Shown: piece after piece, positions 35,887 through 45,039 of the stretch | Position numbering within the stretch: the stretch's first letter is position 1 | Layout: each line of letters starts with the position of its first letter | Source: CAZEQJ01 sp964514385 | GTDB taxonomy: Bacteria > Bacteroidota > Bacteroidia > Cytophagales > Cyclobacteriaceae | Reading direction: 5' to 3' | DNA: 64,000 bases | Assembly: GCA_964514385.1 (NCBI GenBank) | Contig: CAZEQJ010000012.1 | Coordinates: 25,433-89,432, forward strand | Position numbers and translations under genes: made by a program | The notes under the pieces: model-generated | What the model saw: only the letters and a program-made list of their open reading frames with translations | Told to the model about the DNA's origin: nothing | Databases searched by the model: none

Positions 35887-37113
35887 TCAAAGCGAACAAT
35901 TGACACGTTGAGGTTCAATATTTATCCAATGTTTCCGTAGCTCCTGCGTGTTACCTGAAGGAAGGGTAGATTCCTCAAATCGGTCGGTGCCGATGAAAAG
36001 CCCGTTTTTGAGTACATGATGCATCCTCGAACACTGGTCGTAGCTAAAATCCATTTCGTCACCATAATAATAGTCCATCGGATTGTAGCTATTGAATAAA
36101 AACCCCTTATAGCAGTTTGTGCGATACACCTGATAGGGGTCTGATGCTTCTCTGTCATATTGAGGTGTATCAAGGCAGTAGTCCATATCTTTTCCACAAC
36201 CGCCATTGCTAAATGTGTGAAATAACCCAAGCATATGTCCGAGTTCATGAAGAAGATACCCTGGTTCTAAACGATTGTAGATTAATGCTATTCCGGTAAT
36301 ATAGGGGAGTTGATTACCTTCAAAACAATGATATAAACCTGAAACGGTATCAGGTGAACAATCCGTAACCGGATAGGTACCCCAATGCGCATTATTTCCG
36401 GTTTCACCGACCCATATATTTATGTAATCATCAGGGTCCCAGTAATGATTCCACATCCAGTCTTCAAAAAATATGGTAGCATTTTTGTTTGGACGTAATA
36501 CCCTCTTCACCCCGGGCTCTTCCAAAGCATTGCCGTCCGGATCCGATTCAGCAAGTTTAAATCGAATATTCGGTGCAAATGAATTAGGCGTAAGGTCATT
36601 ATTAGTCAATATCTTATTGGCCTCCTCAACCCAGTTAACCACATTACCATAGGGTATATTCATTCCCTGTCCGGGTGATTCGCCATCATGCACGATATGA
36701 AAAATTAACTTCAGTTCAATTTCGGGAAGTGGTTCTGGTTCACGTGCAGTAATGTAAATCTCATTACTGTTAATGCCATTGATATTGACATAAACCGAAT
36801 TTATAACTGCTCTTTCGGGCAATACGGTGAAAGAATTCCCAATGGATCTGCCATTAAGGAAAGTCTCATGACTAAGGCCATATAAAGGCTTTCCTCTGTC
36901 TGTAAATGGCTTTATACTTAACCGGACTGGGGTATTATTCCCGACAATGCTTAATGAATCATATGCTGATAATTCAATGCTGACTATATCAGGCTGCTTA
37001 TCTGCTTCAGGTGTTATATCGGCTGAGCTTTGTTCCTTCGAACACGCGCTCCAGATAAACCCGATCAGAAGGAATAAAAAAGTTAACGGAAAGGAATTAT
37101 CATTTGGTTTCAA
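35887..37113 (-). CDS. secreted metzincin protease (M43 pappalysin-like) lipoprotein
   Basis: Lipoprotein (signal ending WSAC-S) with an N-terminal beta domain (about 45-130) and a C-terminal zinc protease domain. HELGHMLGLFH is the HExxHxxGxxH zinc motif and NPMDYYY gives the Met-turn; HIVHDGES and the paired Cys residues fit family M43 (cytophagalysin/pappalysin). It would act at the cell surface or outside. Ends with no visible terminator; separated by 18 bp from the gene upstream on the same strand. Confidence 0.85.
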   Translation of the reverse strand: MKPNDNSFPLTFLFLLIGFIWSACSKEQSSADITPEADKQPDIVSIELSAYDSLSIVGNNTPVRLSIKPFTDRGKPLYGLSHETFLNGRSIGNSFTVLPERAVINSVYVNINGINSNEIYITAREPEPLPEIELKLIFHIVHDGESPGQGMNIPYGNVVNWVEEANKILTNNDLTPNSFAPNIRFKLAESDPDGNALEEPGVKRVLRPNKNATIFFEDWMWNHYWDPDDYINIWVGETGNNAHWGTYPVTDCSPDTVSGLYHCFEGNQLPYITGIALIYNRLEPGYLLHELGHMLGLFHTFSNGGCGKDMDYCLDTPQYDREASDPYQVYRTNCYKGFLFNSYNPMDYYYGDEMDFSYDQCSRMHHVLKNGLFIGTDRFEESTLPSGNTQELRKHWINIEPQRVNCSL

Positions 37114-37131
37114 TATCCTGAATTTAATCCT

Positions 37132-38013
37132 TTAACCCAGTTTTTCTCTAAAAAATTCAATGGTGCGTTCCCACGCCAGTTCTGCCTGCTCTTTGTCGTA
37201 CCTGGAGGTAGTGTCATTATGAAAGCCATGGTTGGCATCTGGATAAAAATAGGCTTTATATTCAACGCCATTATCCTTCAATACCTGTTCATATTCCGGC
37301 CAACCCGCATTTACCCTCGAATCGAGCTCACCAAAATGTAGCATGAGGGGTGCCTGTATTTGCGCTGCCTCTTCGGGTGAAGGCTGGCTGCCATAGAAGG
37401 GTACCGCTGCTTTTAAATCAGAACATCTCACAGCCATCATATTGGAAATCCATCCTCCAAAGCAAAAACCCACCACACCAACATTTGCTGTGCATTCCGG
37501 ATGTGATTTCAGGTATTCAAAGGCTGAAATAAAATCTTCAAGCATCTCATACCTGTCACGCTGCCGCTGTAATGTACGACCCTCATCATCCGTACCGGGA
37601 TAGCCGCCTAATGGGGTAAGGGCATCCGGGGAGATTGAAATAAACCCGGCCTTAGCAGCGCGACGTCCCACATCGGCAATGTGAGGATTGAGACCCCTGT
37701 TTTCGTGTACCACCACTATACCCGGCAATTTCCTGTCCGAATCTTTCGGACGACTCAACTGAGCATCGATTTTTCCGCCACCTTTAGGAGAATCATAGGT
37801 TATCGTTTCAGTTTTCAGAGCAGGATCATCCTGTGCAATTTGTATGCGTGTATAATCTGGCATGATATTGCTCATAATTGCAGGTACAGTCAGGCCTCCA
37901 ACTGCAAATATGGACAACCGCTCTACAAACGACCTGCGATCGATGCGGTTATGTGCGTATTCATCATAAAGATCGTATACTTCCTGTGGTATAATTGCTT
38001 TTCGAGGAGACAT
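37132..38013 (-). CDS. dienelactone hydrolase-family protein with Tat-like segment
   Basis: Alpha/beta hydrolase of about 293 residues. The Cys-Asp-His triad is visible in VGFCFGGWIS, ELDSRVNAG and DANHGFHND. The N-terminus has IDRRSFVERLSIFAVGGLTVPA, a twin-arginine-like export or anchor segment seen in a known branch of this family. ATG at 38013 is preferred to a longer upstream frame lacking a signal. Substrate unknown. Confidence 0.87.
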   Translation of the reverse strand: MSPRKAIIPQEVYDLYDEYAHNRIDRRSFVERLSIFAVGGLTVPAIMSNIMPDYTRIQIAQDDPALKTETITYDSPKGGGKIDAQLSRPKDSDRKLPGIVVVHENRGLNPHIADVGRRAAKAGFISISPDALTPLGGYPGTDDEGRTLQRQRDRYEMLEDFISAFEYLKSHPECTANVGVVGFCFGGWISNMMAVRCSDLKAAVPFYGSQPSPEEAAQIQAPLMLHFGELDSRVNAGWPEYEQVLKDNGVEYKAYFYPDANHGFHNDTTSRYDKEQAELAWERTIEFFREKLG

Positions 38014-38171
38014 GGCATTAAATGTAAAGTGAAAACATGAATCTAATTTATAAAAATCTATGAAAACATCGGCTATACATTTCATTCGCTGCGTCAAAAA
38101 CCCATAATGCGAATGACAGGGATAAACTATGCTATCAATATTTATTAAAAATGTCCTGATATTTGTTGTCT

Positions 38172-39299
38172 ATGAATGGTGTGAGGTGGCTGCTGACTGG
38201 TGCTCTATTTTATTTGATTCATTGTCAGGTAAATGGACAGACTAAGTATCCTGTATTTAATAATATATATCAATACTATTTTCAGGATTCCACTTCAAAT
38301 GACCCAAAGCTACTCGTGTATCCCACTGTAGCTTATGCTCCGGAGACCCGATGGGAATTTGGTGCAAGTGGTTTATATGTTTATTACGCGGAGCGGAATC
38401 CGGAAAACCGGCTAAGTGAGATTTATGCATTTAGTTTTATCACGCTGGAGCGACAGTATGGAACATGGCTGGATCATGCCCTTTATTCCGACAAGAACAG
38501 TTGGTTTTTCCTGGGAAGTCTGCGTTGGCAGGAGTTTCCGCTATTTTACTATGGTATCGGGCCTGACGTAGACGGAAGTGAGGATGGGCGTATCAATGCC
38601 GGTACTATTTCCATCCGGGAGCGGGTACTCAGGCAGGTAAGGGGAAATTTATATGTTGGCGCAGAGCTTGAGTATATGAATCTATTTTCATCGGCATGGA
38701 CAGCTGTGGATGATGTACCACCACCTGTAGGCGCGGAACAATTTCAGAACTTTGGTATCGGAGTAGGACTGGTGTATGATGAACGATATAATGTATTAAA
38801 TATGCGCGATGGATGGTTTGGAGAGGTAGGGGTGATACATTACGACAGGGCATCAGGCAGTGATTTTGAATTCACAACTTATTTTACTGACCTCAGGTAT
38901 TTTCATAAAACCACAGAAAAACAAGTCTGGGCATCGCAATTCTATTTTCGGAATGTAGTCGGAGAAGCTCCCTTTAATCAATTGGCTTTAATGGGCGGGG
39001 AGTCGTTGATGCGAGGGTATTATCTGGGGCGATACAGAGACCAGGCTATCATCGCAGCACAGACAGAATACCGGTTTTTACCACTTCCTTTTAGCAGGAG
39101 GTGGGGAGCAGCTACCTTTATTGGTGCAGGAACAGTAGCAAGAAGACCTGCTGCATTTCAGTTAAACAAATTGAAAATAGCGGGGGGCGCTGGTGTCAGG
39201 TTTCTTATCTTTCCCGAAAAAGATATCTTCACACGTTTTGATGTGGCCTTTTCTGAAGACGGTCCGGCATTTTATTTTTTCATCGGGGAAGCTTTTTAA
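38172..39299 (+). CDS. BamA/TamA-type outer-membrane barrel (surface antigen domain)
   Basis: 375 residues: signal peptide (ending VNGQ) then a 16-strand type barrel without POTRA domains. Blocks such as GIGVGLVYDERYNVLNMRDGWFGEVG, FRNVVGEAPFNQLALMGGESLMRGYYLGRYRDQ and the C-terminal Phe fit the Omp85 bacterial surface antigen domain; RGYY is the lid-lock motif. Likely a transport pore or enzyme-associated barrel. Its 3' end overlaps the convergent floA gene by 4 bp. Confidence 0.85.
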   Translation: MNGVRWLLTGALFYLIHCQVNGQTKYPVFNNIYQYYFQDSTSNDPKLLVYPTVAYAPETRWEFGASGLYVYYAERNPENRLSEIYAFSFITLERQYGTWLDHALYSDKNSWFFLGSLRWQEFPLFYYGIGPDVDGSEDGRINAGTISIRERVLRQVRGNLYVGAELEYMNLFSSAWTAVDDVPPPVGAEQFQNFGIGVGLVYDERYNVLNMRDGWFGEVGVIHYDRASGSDFEFTTYFTDLRYFHKTTEKQVWASQFYFRNVVGEAPFNQLALMGGESLMRGYYLGRYRDQAIIAAQTEYRFLPLPFSRRWGAATFIGAGTVARRPAAFQLNKLKIAGGAGVRFLIFPEKDIFTRFDVAFSEDGPAFYFFIGEAF

Positions 39300-40186
39300 A
39301 GGCTAAGTTGTCCTTTCCTGAAGGCATCAGACAGGGCAGAAGGTATAAGAGCTTCATTTTCTATAAGAATGGCACGTGCCTTTTCGATATCAGCTTCCAT
39401 TTCCTGTTGATGGGCTATAGCCATAGCTCGCCGTTTTTCTGCTCTCGCCTTGGCAACATTCAGGTCAGCACGAGCGCGATCAATCTGAAGACGGGCGCCG
39501 ATATTTATACCAATATTTATGTCCGCAATATCAATTGACAGTATATCGTAGGCGGTTCCGGTATCCAGACCGGAGCTTAGTACCTTTTTAGATATAGCCT
39601 CAGGAGCCTCCAGCACCTTGCGGTAGTCACGTGTTTCCCCAATTACGGAGATTATACCCTGTCCGACACGTGCTGTTATGGTTTCTTCACCCGCACCCCC
39701 AACCAGCTGGGCGATATTAGTTCTTACCGTTACACGCGCTTCGGCAATAAGCTGAATGCCATCTGCAGAAACTGCTGTTATGGTAGGCACAACGATCATG
39801 TAGGGTGTTACAGATATCTGGAGTGCTTCCAGGACATCACGTCCGGCAAGATCAATAGCCGTGGCGTTTTTAAAGGATAAATCAAGATTGGCCTTATCCG
39901 CTACGATCAGTGCTTTTACCACATTGCGCAGATTGCCACCAGCCAGATAATGTGTTTCCAGAATATTGGAATCGATATTGCGTATGCCTCCCTTTACAAG
40001 CAGGATCATCGAGTCTACAATCAGTTTGGGAGGGACCTTACGAAAGCGCATAAGTACAAGGTCGATAAGGCGTATATTAACCCCTGAAAATAGTGCCGTA
40101 ACCCATAAGTTTATGGGGAAAATGCGCAATAAAACAATAAAGGCGACCAGGATAACACCTGCCAGTACCAGAAGCTGTGTATTCAT
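39296..40186 (-). CDS. floA: flotillin-like protein FloA
   Basis: Membrane-associated scaffold protein of 296 residues: an N-terminal hairpin membrane segment (about 5-30), an SPFH-like domain (about 40-200, VKALIVADKANLDLSFKNA, GGAGEETITARVGQG) and a C-terminal Ala/Glu-rich helix (RARADLNVAKARAEKRRAMAIAHQQEMEADIEKA). FloA proteins organise membrane microdomains. A little shorter than the usual 330 residues. Convergent with the barrel gene, 4 bp overlap. Confidence 0.92.
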   Translation of the reverse strand: MNTQLLVLAGVILVAFIVLLRIFPINLWVTALFSGVNIRLIDLVLMRFRKVPPKLIVDSMILLVKGGIRNIDSNILETHYLAGGNLRNVVKALIVADKANLDLSFKNATAIDLAGRDVLEALQISVTPYMIVVPTITAVSADGIQLIAEARVTVRTNIAQLVGGAGEETITARVGQGIISVIGETRDYRKVLEAPEAISKKVLSSGLDTGTAYDILSIDIADINIGINIGARLQIDRARADLNVAKARAEKRRAMAIAHQQEMEADIEKARAILIENEALIPSALSDAFRKGQLSL

Positions 40187-40310
40187 CAACAATAATAATA
40201 GGATATGGAAAGGTAGGTTAAAAAAATCATCCGATAGTTAAAAATCTGTTGAAATATTTAATTTTTTAATTTCAGAATACAACTCAGGGAGAAGCATATA
40301 TTTTTGCTCT

Positions 40311-40562
40311 ATGTTTGAATCACAAACCGGCAAACCGTTAAATGAGGACCAGTTTGACAGGTGGCTTGAGGACGGCAGAACACATAATCTGGGCTACAGG
40401 CTGATGATGGTGGTATGGAGTATCTGGGAAAGCGATTATCATGTGGTTTATGCGGAGGACCATGAGCAAATGCGGTCACATATCAGAAGTATGAGCCTGC
40501 AGGAGGAGATGATGGCCATTTACGATGTATATTCCGAGTCACGGATCAACCTGCAGGACTAG
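40311..40562 (+). CDS. small hypothetical protein
   Basis: 83 residues, mostly helical and rich in Met, Trp, Glu and His, without signal or membrane segment. No family recognised. The frame has coding-like codon use and a clear ATG. It directly precedes the palindrome array. Confidence 0.5.
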   Translation: MFESQTGKPLNEDQFDRWLEDGRTHNLGYRLMMVVWSIWESDYHVVYAEDHEQMRSHIRSMSLQEEMMAIYDVYSESRINLQD

Positions 40563-40644
40563 GGCGGGGATTATTTTGGGTAGCAGGTGGGGTTAAGAGG
40601 TTATTAAGGTTGAGATGGGTTAGGCAAATTGGTCTTTGATACTC

Positions 40645-41374
40645 CATCGGGATATAGCTATATTGCTATAAGCCGATAAAAATTCCTAATCATGATATGC
40701 TGAAATCCGAAGGACATCTCTCCATCGGGATATAGCTATAATGTTATAAGCCGATAATAAATTCCTAATTAGGATATGCTGAAATCCGATAGATATCTTT
40801 CCATCGGGATATAGCTATATTCCTATATGCCGATATGTAAAAATAGATTCACTGTAACACTCCCCTTCCTGCTGCTTGTAAAAGAGTCGTATAAATTGAC
40901 TCATTCTACCATCGGGATATAGTTATAATGCTATAAGCCGATAATAAATTCCTAATCATGATATGCTGAAATCCGATAGTTATCTCTCCATCGGGATATA
41001 GCTATATTCCTATATGCCGATAGATGAAAATGATTCACTATAACACTGCCCTTCCTGCTGCTTGTAAAATAGCCGTATAAATTGACTTATTCTACCATCG
41101 GGATATAGCTATATTCCTACATGCCAATCCATAATTATCGTACCTCAGGACAAGGCATCTAACATGAAATACAGGGATCGGATATTTCTTATTTAAAAGT
41201 TCATACAGCAAATTCAGGTTCTTGATTTCTGCTCAAATATGGTTGCTTGATTGGAGGTGTAGAAAGCTGAATTACCCCGTCTCAATACTATATCGGGATA
41301 TAGCTATATTCCTATATGCCAATCCACCTTAGGTATCCTTACATCGGGATATAGCTATATTCCTATATCCCAAT
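40645..41374. repeat. array of eight 33-34 bp imperfect palindromes in a gene-free region
   Basis: Copies begin near 40645, 40723, 40802, 40910, 40989, 41096, 41291 and 41342. Each has a left arm ATCGGGATATAG and, in the best cases, a right arm CTATATGCCGAT or GCTATAAGCCGAT, folding into a stem of about 12 bp with a G/G mismatch. Loop-proximal changes keep pairing (ATAGC/GCTAT, ATAGC/GTTAT, ATAGT/GCTAT). The last copies have decayed right arms. No open reading frame of note lies in 40563-41465. Confidence 0.9.
40723..41095. repeat. tandem duplication of about 187 bp containing palindromes
   Basis: 40723-40909 and 40910-41095 are closely similar end to end, including the non-palindromic spacers (for example CCTTCCTGCTGCTTGTAAAA in both). 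Each unit holds two palindromes separated by 79 bp and a longer spacer of about 74 bp. The module at 40645 is a further partial copy. Confidence 0.88.
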
Positions 41375-41465
41375 ATTTCTATATCCCTTTTTCCCTTTAT
41401 CCCTATTTCCATTTATACCTGCTCAAAACCATCTGCCCAATCTACCAACGAACAAACCAATGAAT

Positions 41466-41648
41466 TCAAATCTCATGAATAAGCCTTCCTAACTTTTTTT
41501 CCGTATTCCCCTCTAGCTTTTCTTTTAAATATGGACAACCTGACTGCTGCACAGCATCACGGATGATCCTGGCCCGCCTCGATGGCTGCTCATTGATTCT
41601 TTCCAGCACCATAATCATAAAACGATCAAACTGCTCCAGATCCTTCAT
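41466..41648 (-). CDS. small hypothetical protein
   Basis: 60 residues, helical and basic (RINEQPSRRARIIRDAVQQ), without membrane segment. Its ATG overlaps the stop of the upstream gene by 4 bp, which supports it being real. Function unknown. Confidence 0.5.
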   Translation of the reverse strand: MKDLEQFDRFMIMVLERINEQPSRRARIIRDAVQQSGCPYLKEKLEGNTEKKLGRLIHEI

Positions 41649-41971
41649 GACTGCAAAATTTGAATGGCCTCCAATAATAAAATCGACTCATTAATAGCCT
41701 GCTTTATTTCCACTACATCTTCACGGGATAAACACATTCCAATGTTTATCTTCGGATCCTTGATCAATACCATGTTTTTGATACCCACCTCAAGACAGAA
41801 ATGACGATCCTCCAACGTATCCAGCATATCATAAAAACGCCGCATTTCCTCCATAGAAAAATTGGCTGTACAATTGTTATACACCAATGAATAACGCTCA
41901 CAACTATTGCAATAAATAATCTGATGTTGACCGGATGACACTAATATTACCTGCTGCTCTCTTTGACACAT
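41645..41971 (-). CDS. small cysteine-containing protein under a Fur-like site
   Basis: About 108 residues. The N-terminal part has IIYCNSCERYSLVYNNC, a CxxC pair with a third Cys that could bind metal; the rest is mixed alpha/beta. It resembles small Bacteroidota proteins annotated DUF6686, from memory only. ATG at 41971 is chosen; a TTG further upstream is possible. A Fur-like palindrome lies directly before this start. Confidence 0.6.
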   Translation of the reverse strand: MCQREQQVILVSSGQHQIIYCNSCERYSLVYNNCTANFSMEEMRRFYDMLDTLEDRHFCLEVGIKNMVLIKDPKINIGMCLSREDVVEIKQAINESILLLEAIQILQS

Positions 41972-41973
41972 AT

Positions 41974-41994
41974 TATTTAGAATGATTCTTAATA
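41974..41994 (-). promoter_or_regulatory. Fur-box-like operator
   Basis: The core AGAATGATTCT (41979-41989) is a perfect 5-1-5 inverted repeat flanked by TTT and TAA. It matches the same palindrome as the site at 28487 and, like it, sits just before a start codon. Confidence 0.5.
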
Positions 41995-42048
41995 AGATAA
42001 AGGTCTCCCTTTTCAACCCGATTGTCAATCCCTAGAACTAGTGGAAAT

Positions 42049-42216
42049 TTAATGTCGATATGATTTCCATGTCCCGCCATATCGGTAGTGCTCAAGCTGC
42101 TGCAACTCAGGCAGGCATCTGCGGCAAACGAAAATCCATTCCTTGCCCTTTCTGACCTGAATGCGAAACATCACCTCATCCTCCTGTTTGCAATGATCAC
42201 ATTTTTTTGTTTTCAT
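42049..42216 (-). CDS. small zinc-ribbon-like protein
   Basis: 55 residues from the ATG at 42216 with two Cys pairs, CDHC (about 6-9) and CRRC (about 31-34), the pattern of a single zinc ribbon, followed by a basic aromatic tail (HYRYGGTWKSYRH). It may bind nucleic acid or a protein partner. No named family recognised. Confidence 0.6.
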   Translation of the reverse strand: MKTKKCDHCKQEDEVMFRIQVRKGKEWIFVCRRCLPELQQLEHYRYGGTWKSYRH

Positions 42217-42351
42217 TATCCTGTTTTCTATGGTCAAATACACCAATACCTCTGCACCAAAACATGAAAATCAATGATTTTTTAGATGATAATGGTGTAA
42301 ATTCAAACTAAAATCACACGATATGGATTGATATATAGAACACCCTGAGCT

Positions 42352-42567
42352 ATGAGTTTCATACTGGAGCACCCCTTGTATATCCCCTTTATTATTTTCA
42401 ACATCTGGTTGATATACAAGGTTTTTCATGAAATCGTATTCCGTGACAAGGATGATGACGACAGCGATGACAATGACGGGGGAATCATACCGGATAACCC
42501 TGACCTTGATCTGCCTCCCGGTGTCTCTTTGCCCACTGATACACCCGAAAAAGTACTGACGCACTGA
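42352..42567 (+). CDS. small single-pass membrane protein with acidic tail
   Basis: 71 residues: one membrane segment (about 8-27) followed by an Asp-rich stretch (DKDDDDSDDNDGG) and a Pro-rich end. No family recognised. It ends 13 bp before selU and may share its transcript. Confidence 0.5.
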   Translation: MSFILEHPLYIPFIIFNIWLIYKVFHEIVFRDKDDDDSDDNDGGIIPDNPDLDLPPGVSLPTDTPEKVLTH

Positions 42568-42580
42568 AAATACGTAGACC

Positions 42581-43594
42581 TTGGAACGACTGAAGCCTGG
42601 TGTTTTTTTACTTAAGGACCTGCCTATGCTTGATATTCGTTCGCCTGGCGAATATCTGGCAGGACATATACCGGGTGCCATATCATTTCCGCTGTTCAGT
42701 GACAATGAACGCGCATCCATCGGCACGCTGTATAAATCCGATGGCCAGAAAGCAGCGATCAAGCTGGGACTGGAGCTTGTAGGCCCTAAAATGATATCTT
42801 TTATCGAAAAGGCCGAACAACTTCATTCCGATACTTTCCGCATCTACTGCTGGCGTGGAGGCATGCGATCCTCAAGCATGGGCTGGCTGCTGGAACAATA
42901 TGGCTTTAACATTTTCGTACTTGAAAAAGGATATAAGGCGTTTCGCTATCATGCTTTTCAATCTTTTGACAAACCACTTAAATTAAACGTGCTCACTGGC
43001 CTCACCGGATCTGGTAAAACTGAGATACTGAAAGCCATGAAAGCCATGGGTGCACAGGTAATTGATCTGGAAGGACTTGCAAATCATCCGGGATCAAGCT
43101 TTGGCAATCAATTACAACATCTACAGCCAACAACGGAGATGTTTCAGAATATGATCTTTCATGAACTATCAAAACTTGATACGGACCGACCGATATGGCT
43201 GGAAGACGAATCGTTCACCATCGGCAAAGTGCATATGCCGGAACCTCTGTTTCACCAGATGAAAGATCACGCTCAGAGAATTGTCATCAAAATACCCCGC
43301 CACGAACGACAGCGGTTTCTGGTAGATGTATACGGAAAAATGGGAAAAGATCAGCTGAAAAACGGTACTTTGGAAATCCAGAAAAAACTGGGTACCGAAT
43401 CAACCCAAAAGGCACTGGAACTTATCGATAATGGCGACCATTATGCAGCCGCCGGCATTTTACTTACCTATTATGACCGCATTTATGAAAAGGGGATAAG
43501 CAAAGCAGGTAAATCCATTGTGGGAACACTGGAAATGTCGTCCCTTTGTGTGGAGGATATTGCAAATAAATTAATTAAAACCTATGAGCATTAA
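42581..43594 (+). CDS. selU: tRNA 2-selenouridine synthase
   Basis: Converts 2-thiouridine at the wobble position of some tRNAs to 2-selenouridine via a geranylated intermediate, using selenophosphate. An N-terminal rhodanese domain has Cys90 in YCWRGGMRSSSM, and a P-loop domain starts at GLTGSGKT (140-147) followed by a DLEGLANHPGSSFG block, both diagnostic. Length 337 is normal. The start is TTG at 42581 because a TAG stop lies just upstream in frame. It overlaps selD by 11 bp. Confidence 0.93.
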   Translation: MERLKPGVFLLKDLPMLDIRSPGEYLAGHIPGAISFPLFSDNERASIGTLYKSDGQKAAIKLGLELVGPKMISFIEKAEQLHSDTFRIYCWRGGMRSSSMGWLLEQYGFNIFVLEKGYKAFRYHAFQSFDKPLKLNVLTGLTGSGKTEILKAMKAMGAQVIDLEGLANHPGSSFGNQLQHLQPTTEMFQNMIFHELSKLDTDRPIWLEDESFTIGKVHMPEPLFHQMKDHAQRIVIKIPRHERQRFLVDVYGKMGKDQLKNGTLEIQKKLGTESTQKALELIDNGDHYAAAGILLTYYDRIYEKGISKAGKSIVGTLEMSSLCVEDIANKLIKTYEH

Positions 43595-44612
43595 ATTAAC
43601 AGCCTTTAGTCACGGCGCAGGGTGTGGCTGCAAACTATCTCCCGCCGTACTGAGTACTATTCTGTCCGGAGAACAGCATGAGCATTATCGGCAGCTTCTG
43701 GTAGGAAACGACACCCGTGATGATGCGGCCGTGTATCAAATTGATGATGAAAACGCAGTCATCTCAACTACTGACTTTTTCATGCCCATTGTAGATGACC
43801 CGTTCGACTTTGGTGCTATTGCCGCTACCAATGCTATCAGCGATGTGTACGCCATGGGGGGTACCCCGATAATGGCCATTGCCATTCTGGGCTGGCCGAT
43901 TGATAAGCTGGACCCTGCCATCGCAGGTGAGGTCATGAAAGGAGGCAGGGAGGTTTGTAAAAAAGCCGGGATACCTCTCGCCGGTGGCCATAGCATCGAT
44001 GCTCCGGAACCCATATTTGGACTTGCCGTAACCGGAAAGGTGAAAGTTAAAAACCTGAAAACCAATGCAGGTGCAAAACCGGATGACTTAATTTATCTGA
44101 CCAAGCCGCTGGGCATCGGGCTGGTGACTACGGCACAGAAAAAAGGACTGGCAGCGCCTGAAGACCTGAAGACGGCTCTGGACAGCATGACGACCCTGAA
44201 TAGTCCGGGCGAAACGTTTTCTCAGTACGATTATGTAAATGCCCTGACCGATGTAACCGGTTTCGGCCTGGCAGGCCACTTACTTGAGATTCTGGAAGCA
44301 AGTAAATCCGGAGCCGAGATTTTCTATGATAAAATACCCCGCTTTTCCTTTACCGATAAATACCTGGATATGGGAACTACGCCAGGTGGCACACAACGCA
44401 ACTGGGCCAGCTATGGAGAAAATGTTGATCTGCCGTCAGATATGGATGACTTCCGGCTACTTGCGGACCCGCAAACCAGTGGGGGATTACTCGTGATTGT
44501 AAGAGAGAATGATAAGGACAGTTTTGAGGAGGTTTCAAATAAGCTGGGGTATAACTTACAGCCGATCGGAAGGGTGCTAAATGAAAATATCGGCAGGATC
44601 AAGGTAGTATAA
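43584..44612 (+). CDS. selD: selenide, water dikinase (selenophosphate synthetase)
   Basis: Makes selenophosphate from selenide and ATP, the selenium donor for SelU and for selenocysteine synthesis. HGAGCGCKLSP carries the catalytic residue as Cys14 (not Sec) and Lys17; TTDFFMPIVDDPFDFGAIAATNAISDVYAMGG and LTDVTGFGLAGH are the ATP-binding and metal-binding blocks. Its start overlaps selU by 11 bp, so the pair is one unit. A hairpin just after the stop separates it from a convergent gene. Confidence 0.95.
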   Translation: MSIKLTAFSHGAGCGCKLSPAVLSTILSGEQHEHYRQLLVGNDTRDDAAVYQIDDENAVISTTDFFMPIVDDPFDFGAIAATNAISDVYAMGGTPIMAIAILGWPIDKLDPAIAGEVMKGGREVCKKAGIPLAGGHSIDAPEPIFGLAVTGKVKVKNLKTNAGAKPDDLIYLTKPLGIGLVTTAQKKGLAAPEDLKTALDSMTTLNSPGETFSQYDYVNALTDVTGFGLAGHLLEILEASKSGAEIFYDKIPRFSFTDKYLDMGTTPGGTQRNWASYGENVDLPSDMDDFRLLADPQTSGGLLVIVRENDKDSFEEVSNKLGYNLQPIGRVLNENIGRIKVV

Positions 44613-44635
44613 AAAAATGCCGGCAGCACCGGCAT
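44611..44635 (-). terminator. terminator of the 44651-44869 gene
   Basis: ATGCCGG (44617-44623) pairs with CCGGCAT (44629-44635) around CAGCA. On the minus strand the stem is followed by seven T, so it fits the minus-strand gene; for selD it has no T-run. Confidence 0.75.
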
Positions 44636-44650
44636 GTATTAAGCATAGTA

Positions 44651-44869
44651 TCAGGCCTGCGCAAACTGATTACAGCCAAAACTGGCTTTGGTCAGAAATT
44701 CTGCACCTTTGACTTTGGCCATATCCTCATCACTGAGCACAGGTAGCAGATAATCTTCCTTAATTGTGGACTCTGGGTAACTCAATTTATTGCATTCCCC
44801 CATATCTGCTTTTCCTTTTGCTACAGGTGCCTCAGGTTGCCAGTAATTACATTGACTACAAGTGTTCAT
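44651..44869 (-). CDS. small four-cysteine protein
   Basis: 72 residues with Cys at 4, 7, 26 and 66 (CSQC, MGECNK, FGCNQF), a spacing that could hold one zinc ion or an iron-sulfur centre. Soluble, no signal. No family named. It is convergent with selD and followed by its own terminator. Confidence 0.6.
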   Translation of the reverse strand: MNTCSQCNYWQPEAPVAKGKADMGECNKLSYPESTIKEDYLLPVLSDEDMAKVKGAEFLTKASFGCNQFAQA

Positions 44870-45039
44870 AATTTTTCAATTTTGGTTCGTTTCTAACTTC
44901 AATACTATAAGGCAATAATGGAAAGTAATGTTTATATAAATGCCTGATTATCTGTAATTTAGAATTAAACTAAATAAGTTTTAAATGAATAATACAAACC
45001 AATACTTTATTCATCGGTTCATATCTGAAACTTAGTTAT

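Noticed and set aside
40563..41465. Possible CRISPR array from regular spacing of repeats
   Set aside because: Repeats are strong palindromes, the spacers are themselves duplicated, and spacing ranges from 51 to 195 bp; no cas genes are present.
42271..42762. Minus-strand open frame across the start of selU
   Set aside because: It overlaps the conserved rhodanese domain of selU on the opposite strand and its translation looks non-coding.
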